This document shows positions 35,101 to 44,100 of a stretch of 64,000 bases of DNA, piece by piece; position 1 is the stretch's first letter; every line of letters starts with the position of its first letter. Source of the DNA: Lineus longissimus. Its lineage: Eukaryota; Nemertea; Pilidiophora; Heteronemertea; Lineidae. Location of the stretch: NCBI RefSeq assembly GCF_910592395.1, contig NC_088326.1:3663001-3727000 (forward strand), written 5' to 3'. A program made the translations under genes and the position numbers. The notes under the pieces are model-generated. The model did no database searches. It had not been told where the DNA came from and saw nothing but the letters and a program-made list of their open reading frames with translations.

Positions 35101-38100
35101 CTTGTCCAAGATAACATGCAATGTGTCCGTCTCAGAGACACTATGAGAACAACCAATGAGATGAAACGACTGCTGCAAAAAAACGTGCATCTGAAATTAA
35201 CAACACATGACACAACGTCATCCTAGCTGCATGCGTTTTCATGAGTGTGTACAACAGTTCTGACGTTCGCATCCGTGTCAAGGTTACTTTTGACAGGCGC
35301 AGCATTGTCGTCACACGTCCGTACAGGACATGAAATGTACACAGGTCGCAGTGCAACCTATAGGGACTCATAAAATTTGACTTTGAATTGAATTTTTCCT
35401 CACCTCTTCGCAGTATCCAAAGACACACGGACGACCGTTGGACAGATTCATATATTTTCCTTCTCGATTCATTTTTGGTGCACAGGAGGCGTTAGTGTTC
35501 TTTTGCATACAGCAGATCTGGCAGGACTGCTCAACTGGAACGAAAAAATACAACATTGAGTCCGTTTTCCATCTTACCGAGAATCAAGTGATTCAGTGGT
35601 AGGCTCTCCAACTTACCGAGCAGCCTGCCCCGGGAAAATGCAACACAAATAAATGAGTACAAACTGAATATAAATTTCAGCATTGCCGTTGTGTAGACGG
35701 ATATACAAATACAGTAGAACCTCTCTATTGAGGACAACCTCGGGATTGACAAGTGGTGTCCTGATTAGAGAGGTCAAATAGAATGGTAACAACCAATTTG
35801 GGACCAAAACTAGGGTCCTTAATAGAGAGGTGTCTGCTAAGGAGGTTCCACTTTACTATAAATACCAAGTTTCAGCTAATTTGTATGCATAATAACAGTA
35901 CCACGGCATTGTGTATAACTGCACTGATATTTTCCTTGACCACCAGTAAATACGAACAGTGTACTACCCCTTTAAGAAAGTTACTTACCAGTATCACAAG
36001 CGCAGGGTTCATACCCTTGCCCTATCACCTTACAAAAGGGTCGACACACCCCTTTGAAACAAGACCCGCTGAAATATAACAACATTGAAAAGATAAGAGT
36101 TTGGAAGTAAATTCACAATTGCCAGCATCTCTATTGAGGACACCCTTGGGACTGACGAGTGGTGTCCTTATTAGAGAGGTGTCCTGATTAGAGGGGTCAA
36201 ATTGAATGGAAACAACCAATTTGGGACCAAAACTAGTGTCCTTAATAAAGAGGTTGTCCTTAATAGAGAGGCTGTCCTTAATAGAGAGGTGTCCGCTAAG
36301 GGAGGCTCCATTGTACTTACAAATCCACACATCTTGTATAATCAGGCTTAGGATTGGGCTCTGGACATTCCACGCTCGTCCCAGTGAGAAAAGAGTTAAG
36401 GAATTCAACTCTAAAGGATAACCTCGGTAACTGTGTGCATTATCACAACGCTTTGTGTCTTGATATCATCGATTCGAATACACACCAACAACTTTTATCA
36501 ATGATTAACGTGCAACGCAAAATTATCGTTGTAACTACCAAAGCTGCCTATATCCTTGTCTCGACAACTCGTGGCAATGTCCCGATTCTCCAGCACTGCG
36601 GTAGTAATCAAGAAGTGACAAGGGGTGATATGAATAAAGACTAGCAAATGCTTTTACTTCAATTTTGTACAGAAAGGCCTAGTGTAAATGTACATGGAGT
36701 TTTAGATAAAAGCATTTGCTAGTCTTTATTCATATCACCCAAGGTCTTCGAAACAAGGCCACTGGAGAGTTATGACCCGCGACCCCCATGACCCTTGGGT
36801 TTGCCAGCCTAATCCTAGCTTGTTTTTTTCTGTATGATATATAGTGAGGCAATTCGAATAAACAATAAACTGGTTACGAGCCACCAGAAATTGACAACAG
36901 ACACACCGGAATTTATTGTCGGCTGGCGAAAATGAGTTGTAAGGTTGAAAGGTACTGTACTTCTGATCAGCTTCTTAGGCCCAAAGAGGGCCATCTTAGG
37001 CTGCGTATCCATAGGCTGTTCTGTGCCCTGCACAACATTCCCTTTTACCGCCTGGCGCGCCACACGGACAATGAACCTTCGTTGGTGTTATTGATCGTTC
37101 CCATATGTTATGCCGTGTCACATTGCGGGCATATATGCACTGTGGATTGGGAATATAGGCCCATATTGGGATTGAACATGTCCATTCTTTTGCGAGTGAA
37201 CAACACGGAAGCAATGTCTGAGGCGCAAATTAATTCAAGAGGTTCATCAACGGGAACTACTCTGGGACCCCGAAACTGATGATTATCATAACAAGCACGA
37301 ACCTGTAATTTGTTGCTTAAAAGTCAAGTTTTATATACATGTACATGTCAATTTGATGTTGCAAGTGAAAATAAAAGTTACTTGTATTTTCATTTTCAAT
37401 ATTCATAAGAAATTGTCTTCTGAAATAATGACAGCGTGCAGATAAACGCCTACCTTTCTTCTCGCACCTCCGTCCGTACCGATTGACCGCTGCGAAATGA
37501 GGACTACAAAGGCCTACATGACCAAAAAGGAATATCCAATGGAGACGCAGGGCATAGGGTCACAAGGCTGTTACGCCATAACGCCACACTACACAAGGGC
37601 ATACCCTATGGATACGCGGCCTTAGAGGACACCGACTTCCATGGCAGCAGCGGCCTTAGTCATAAGAGCCCCGCTAGTTTCATTCTTTCTTGATATGAGC
37701 CAGCATCATCAACTAGTTTTTATCAAATAACAAATTTGTCGAACAAACATCACGACTTGAAAAAGGATATTTGCACTCGGCGTTCCCAGTACAGGTGATG
37801 CCCTCTCCGAGTGGTGATGCTTCATTGCAGATGAAACCGCGCGGAGCAAGTTTGCAATTCTGGCAGCAGACGTGATTGGAATCACTGAAATCAGAGACAA
37901 AGGGAGTTGTAGCGACTGTTTGACCGCAATGATGTTAATTTACGTTTTGAAGAGTGAACGGTTGGTTGCCAGTGACGTAGATTTACGTTCGCCAAGTGGG
38001 GACGCTTCATCTGATGGTAGATCTCATAACTCGGAGCAAGCCTGCAGTTCTGGCAAATCACCGAAAGTTTTTGGAAAAAAGGACAATCAACAATTGTACC

Positions 38101-41100
38101 ATTTTATATGGCCTAAGCATCTCACCTGCAGGTGGCACCACTTCTGAGCTTACACTCGCTATCACAACAAGGATCTTGATCTTGCTGGCCCGCGATACCT
38201 CCGTCACATTCCTCTCCGGTTTCTATCTTGTTGTTACCACAGAACGCTTTACCCGGAACTGAAATTTAATACAGAGCTAGAATTCATATTTTGAGGTCTT
38301 AATGCATAAATATCATCTGGCATGCCTTATAAGTCCATTTCTACACTTAAAACGAAAAATAAGGTTTGGAAGACTTGGAATCAAGACGGGTACCACAAAC
38401 GTATATACTGTAAACCCAAAAAATATACGCAGCCACATTATTTGACGGTTTTGTGAAAAAGCTAAGTTCACACACTTTTTGAATTCTGCACTTTGACAAC
38501 CCATAACGGGAATTTTGATCAAATTTTAATTTTTGCGGCCATATTTTTCAGCGGTAATTTGTAAATGTGCAAAAAAAAAGTCTCGCAAACATTTCCAAGC
38601 ATACAGTATTTCTTCAAAGGCAAGTTTCATACTCACTATATTGTGAAAAACACTGGTTAGATTTCGACCTCAGGACGGCGGCTATATTTCTTCTGCTGCA
38701 TGGCGAAAAATGCTGGAAAGAAAATCACCAAATTAATCATGGAATCGAAGTTTTTTGTGAATTATTTTAGAGCTATTTTAAATTGATTAACGTGAAGTCA
38801 ATGGCAATACAGTAGAACATCTCTACTAAGGATGCCCTCTGGACTGACAAATGCTGTCCATTATAGAGAGGTGTCCGGATTAGAGAGGTCAAATTGAATG
38901 GAATCAACCAATTTGGGACCAAAACTTGTGTCCTTAATAGATAGGTTGTCCTTAATAGAGTGGGTGTCCTCAATAGAGAGGTTGTCCTTAATAGAGAGGT
39001 TGTCCATAATAGAGAGGTTGTCCTTATAGAGAGGTTGTCCTTGATAGAGAGGTTGTCCTTGATAGAGAGGTTGTCCTTGATAGAGAGGTGTTCTTAATAG
39101 AGAGGTGTCCGCTGATGGAGATTCCAGTGTAAGGACATTAGAACACGGCGAGGAGAAACGAAATTTGACCAACTCAGTGACCACCATACCTTGTTATTTG
39201 CTTCATATCCCGACACCGAGTACGGGAACATGATGTATTTTCCGCCCTTGAATGCTGAGGGGGAGCAGTCTCCCTCCGGGTCGTGTTCACTGCCCCAGTT
39301 GTGACCTGAAATAGTATGGGAACATTAGACTGTAAACCACCAAATTTTCCCGTACTTTTTTTGGGGCAATTTGCGAAAATTTCTGAAAACAATTCTCATG
39401 GTACAGAAACCTGGGCCACAACACTGACAGGAAAAAGGCTGGGTGCCTTTGAGTTTGACATGTGCTGTCTAAGCCTTCATCTTAAGACCAGGTGGTTCGA
39501 TCGTGTCAGCAACACTGAGATCACGAGAAGAACAGGTCAGCCGCCAGTTTCGCTACGGGTGAAAAGGAGCATATTCAATGGTTTGGATATGTGTGTGTCG
39601 AATGGAGTCAGCAAGACTTCCCAAGATAGTGATAGAGTGGCAATATAATAATACATGTATATATAATAGTGTGACGCATTTATATAGCGCTCCTCAGTAA
39701 CGTAACTGTTAAAGCGCTGTGGGATATCATATTATTACCCCGGTCTCCACAGAAATCAATCAGAGGTTTCAAGGAGCAACCAGAAGGCGCTAACTTGAAC
39801 TTGACCAGTCGGGGAACCAAGGAGTGACTCGGCCGGGAGTCGAACCCACGACCTCCTGATCATGAGGCCGACTCTCTTCCACTGCGCTACCGCTGCCAAT
39901 GGGAGAATATTAGAGGAAATTGGCAATGGGGACAATGCCGGACTCCCTGGCTGGATGTTGTACCCTGTGATGCAGAGTGCTGAAGTTGCAAGTGAGGTGT
40001 TGACGCTGACGGCTCTGACTGTAATGCCTGGAGAGATGTGTGGCAGAGTTGACATAGAACAGTCAAGTTGCAGGAGTGAGTGAGTATGTTGAGTTGAAAA
40101 TAGTGTGACTCCATTTTGATGATCTAAGACACTCAAAATTCATCCGAAATCCACAAAATGGTGAAAGTATTACTCGAAGGACATTGTCACCTTTGGTCTG
40201 TATGGCCTCCGAAACAGTATCTTGTCCAAATTTAAAGGGTAACTCGTGTCAAATTTCACCATATAATATTTCAGCTGTTTTTGACAAATGACTACGTCAC
40301 TTTCTCATAAATCGGTAAGGTTTTCGAATCGAAATGCACATTTTCTAGAAATTGATGGTTTAATCCCGCCCGGGCGGCGCGCTTCGATGCTGTTTTCGTT
40401 GATGACGTCACAACATGAACATTTTCGCGGTCGTGGTGGTTTACATTCAGCGATTTTATAATAAATCTAATCAAAAATGGAAAATTTGAGCTTTACATTT
40501 GTGATCCACAATTAAAAACGGACGTATTTCCGCAAAGTTGTAAATCACATCATAGTATCACTTTAAGTGTTTGAACGAGTTCTGTGTGTCTGAGATTCGC
40601 GAAATGGCGTCACTAAAGTTTCGTCTTATTTATTAGGACAAGTCAACAAGAAAGTCCCACCCAAGGGAAGAGGAGTATGTGAAACCATCATCACCACCTA
40701 GTCCTAATTAAGCATGCCATGTGTCCCTGTTCTAAAACACCATTTTCAGGTTACGTGTTTTTAACTGACGTCACCATTACCAATCAAATTGTTATGTTTG
40801 AAAAAAAAATTTGCCCAAGGTTCAGTCGAGCGACCGCCCAACGGAACCAGGGGTGGACGGGTAGCCGTCACCTTCTGGAGGGTCATGCATACTGCCCCAG
40901 CTATGTCCTGAAATAGTAAGGGCACGTGATTTATTCATCCCCTCAAAAGACCGGCCAACCCCAGGAATTTCCAAGTAGTATTTCAAATGGTTTTTGAGTA
41001 TTTTCAGCCAAATTTTCCCAAATTATGATAATTCTCATGATTTCTACCAACATCCAAAGTGAAATTTTTATGCGTTTTCCTTTGTGAAATCTGTCAGCCA

Positions 41101-44100
41101 AAAAATCATTTTCATTAAGAAATAAATTGATTGGAGCTGCTCTGTTCTTCATAACTGTAATCACAGCAGGCATTCAAAACGACTCGGACACTTCTGACTC
41201 CGAGGAGACCTCAGTTCACTTATGGCTACTCTGGGTCAATCTTTGCCTAGTTGGCCATATTCCTGCAAAAAACCCACAATAGAGGTTCTTAACGTGACGT
41301 CACAACGTGACGTTTTGACGGCCACCTGCCAATGCATTTCCTTTACGTCGTGACCACGTGTGACGGCCAATATGGCAGTGCAAAACAATTGGCAACGTCA
41401 TCATGTGACGTCAGTGAGGAAGCTCTATAGTCCATTGGGGCCTGATTTAAGCCTGTCCGGAGAAAAATACCAAGTGTCAATAGCCTGAATGAGGGGGTAC
41501 AGGGTGTACATTGACTGCTGCATGATCTGCCCCTCCCTTTGTTGATTATTGGCATTGTAGACGAACTTACCAAGTTCATGGGCGCTGACCAGATCGGCTT
41601 CCGACGTAAGGATGCGGTTGCCGTAGCGATTCTTGCCGCTGCTCCAACCTGAGTTGAGCGAGAAGGTCTCGCCGTCCTCATAATATGCTGGAAGAGCGAT
41701 GAACTGATGTTAAAGGGACAATAGAGGCAGTAGCTAGGCAGGCAAGAGAAAGTTACACAAAGGGGTCTCTCACATCTCACAGTACGTCGAATTGATTCAC
41801 GCTTGTACGAGGGATATATTTAGTGCTGAATCTGATATGACCCAGGACCCTTACTGTGTATATTAGTCACCTGAAGATGGCCAATTTGACCCCCTGCTCC
41901 TGCCTATACATATCAATGCAATGAGAGATCCTTCTGTCGCAGGTCGCTGTGATTAAAATCGCTAGTTTGCGCCATGCGTGCGGCAACTTACAAGATGAGC
42001 AGATTCCACCGACGCTGTAACGTCTCGGCGAGGCAATATACGCCAGGCCCAGGACGCCACCCTCGAAGGCGTAAAACGTAAACAGATGATGAAGACAGAA
42101 CGTCTTGTACTGTTCCCCCTTACTGAACGCCTGGAACGCAATCAAAAAGATTTTAGTTTCAGTCAAAATGAAATGGCCAGGGGGCTTTTGCTCTGTTCAG
42201 GCCTCTCAGTTACATGATTCCTACACCGTACAACGGTGTAGGCCGTACAGGATGTCCCCAAATTAAGTCTTTTTTTCTTTTTTTTAAAAAATAATATGAC
42301 CCCCTGAAGCGTTTTTTGACCCCCAACATAACCAAATCTCATCCAAATGGCCTAATTTTATAGTTTTACCCTAAAATTATGATTTTTCAGGTGTATGTGG
42401 TGATATCAGTCACTAACTTTGATTTATGACGTCGCTGTTCAGGCAAATTGGCGCGATGAAATGTCCCCAAATTAAGCCAAAAAGCAAAAAAACATGTCCC
42501 CTAAATTAGGCTAAAAAAATACAGGGTGTAGAGGTCTCCACGTAATTGAAAGGCCTGCTGTCTTGTCGCCAGTTAGGGTACATGTTCCGATCTTTCTAGC
42601 AGACAGACTAGTACAGCTTCTGTGTCCAGCCTAATCTGCTGACTCAAGCCACTGCTTGGCAATGACTTTGGAGCTGAAATATGTCATTACCTGGCCAATC
42701 ATCAAATGGCACCGACATCTGACAAAAATAAAACAGGTGGTACAAAGCTGTCCTCAAATCGTTCTTTTTCAGTCAATTTTAAAATTTCAAAAAGCCACTC
42801 GTTACGAAAAATACATTTTTGGACGAATTGTCTAGTTCCCAAAATCATCGCAGCAGAATGCTGTACTTGTTCATTCTTTAGCGGGTAGGTTAAAGTCCGA
42901 AGATACACAAACTGAACGGCTAATCCCAAGGGCCATCAGAGCAAACTTGATAACACCAACCCCCATGAAACACATCATGTAGGGGTCCTTACGCTAGGAA
43001 ACGTATAGGTAGCAGGATGGCCAGCCTTCTATTTTACCTTCAATAAATCCTTTGTCTCCCAAGCCTTCTCCATGTTATAATGCACGTCTCCAGGAGCGAC
43101 CTTCTCGGGTTCTGTGTGGACTGTGATCTAAAGGGGAACAAAACTGGATAAGGGGAAAGTATTTAGAATTTCCAGTTCATTGGTCGTGCTCAATTGGGCT
43201 GTAGATCTCGCAGGTTCATCCCCGCGCACACAAGCAATTCAAATTGCTGCTACGTGCAACAAAAAGATCTCTTGTCTGGGGGTAAAACTGGTAAGAAAAG
43301 AGTTTCAACTTATCAGTTAATACAGGTCCTGACAGAAGCAGTGCACTGAAATCTTCTCAATGGTGCAGACAAGAGCATTTGAAAACTTGCAAAAGTTGCT
43401 AAAAGCCATGCCGAAAAAATTGAGATAAATACGGTAAAATGAACCTGACATTGACAGAACCCTCGACCTGAATACTAGTTGCTTAATTGCAAATCCCCAA
43501 AATTTCATTGAAACTCAAGTAATAAGACATCGCTTTTAATGCAAAAACCATAATAGTTGAAGGGTTGCATTACTGGGACTGAATTTAGTAGCTTTGCATC
43601 TGAACGCAACATTTTTAGACGAATCTTACCTCCTTGATTTCGAAACCGAAGTTTTTGTACGACGCATCAAACTCCACTCGACGGTAGAGTGCATCGACGC
43701 GGCTTATAAGTCCAATCTGGAAATACAGTGTAGGAATATTTCAATGTCAGCTGACGAGTTTTTCAAAATTTTCACTTTTTGCCCTGCCGTTTTTTACAAG
43801 TGGCGAATGCATTTCCATTTAAAGCAGGGCCGCTGCACCCTGTCTTTTCGGGCAGTGCCCATGCTTTATAAAGCTGTGTATATTTGTCTGTTCCACGAGT
43901 TTCAGCAAAATCAAGAATTAATTTTTGAGGATTTTTTTGCGATGATTTATCGGGATACGGCCGGAAAACAATGGGAAGACTGCAACGTGTTCACTGTACA
44001 GGTCATCAAGGCACTTGAAGTCAAAAATTAACAGCCCAACTGCAAAATCTTGGCAACAACGGCCGAAAATGAAAACCCACCAAATAATTTGTAGTATGCA

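Noticed and set aside
37454-37489. 36-nt block with good acceptor and donor between ADAM17 exons 13 and 14
   Set aside because: In the only fitting phase it encodes no cysteine and no family resemblance; the exon at 36374-36321 supplies the expected ECPEPN...CVD segment.
39825-39898. Functional tRNA gene
   Set aside because: A and B boxes are present but the sequence continues into a SINE body and tail, and the arms do not pair well as a complete cloverleaf.
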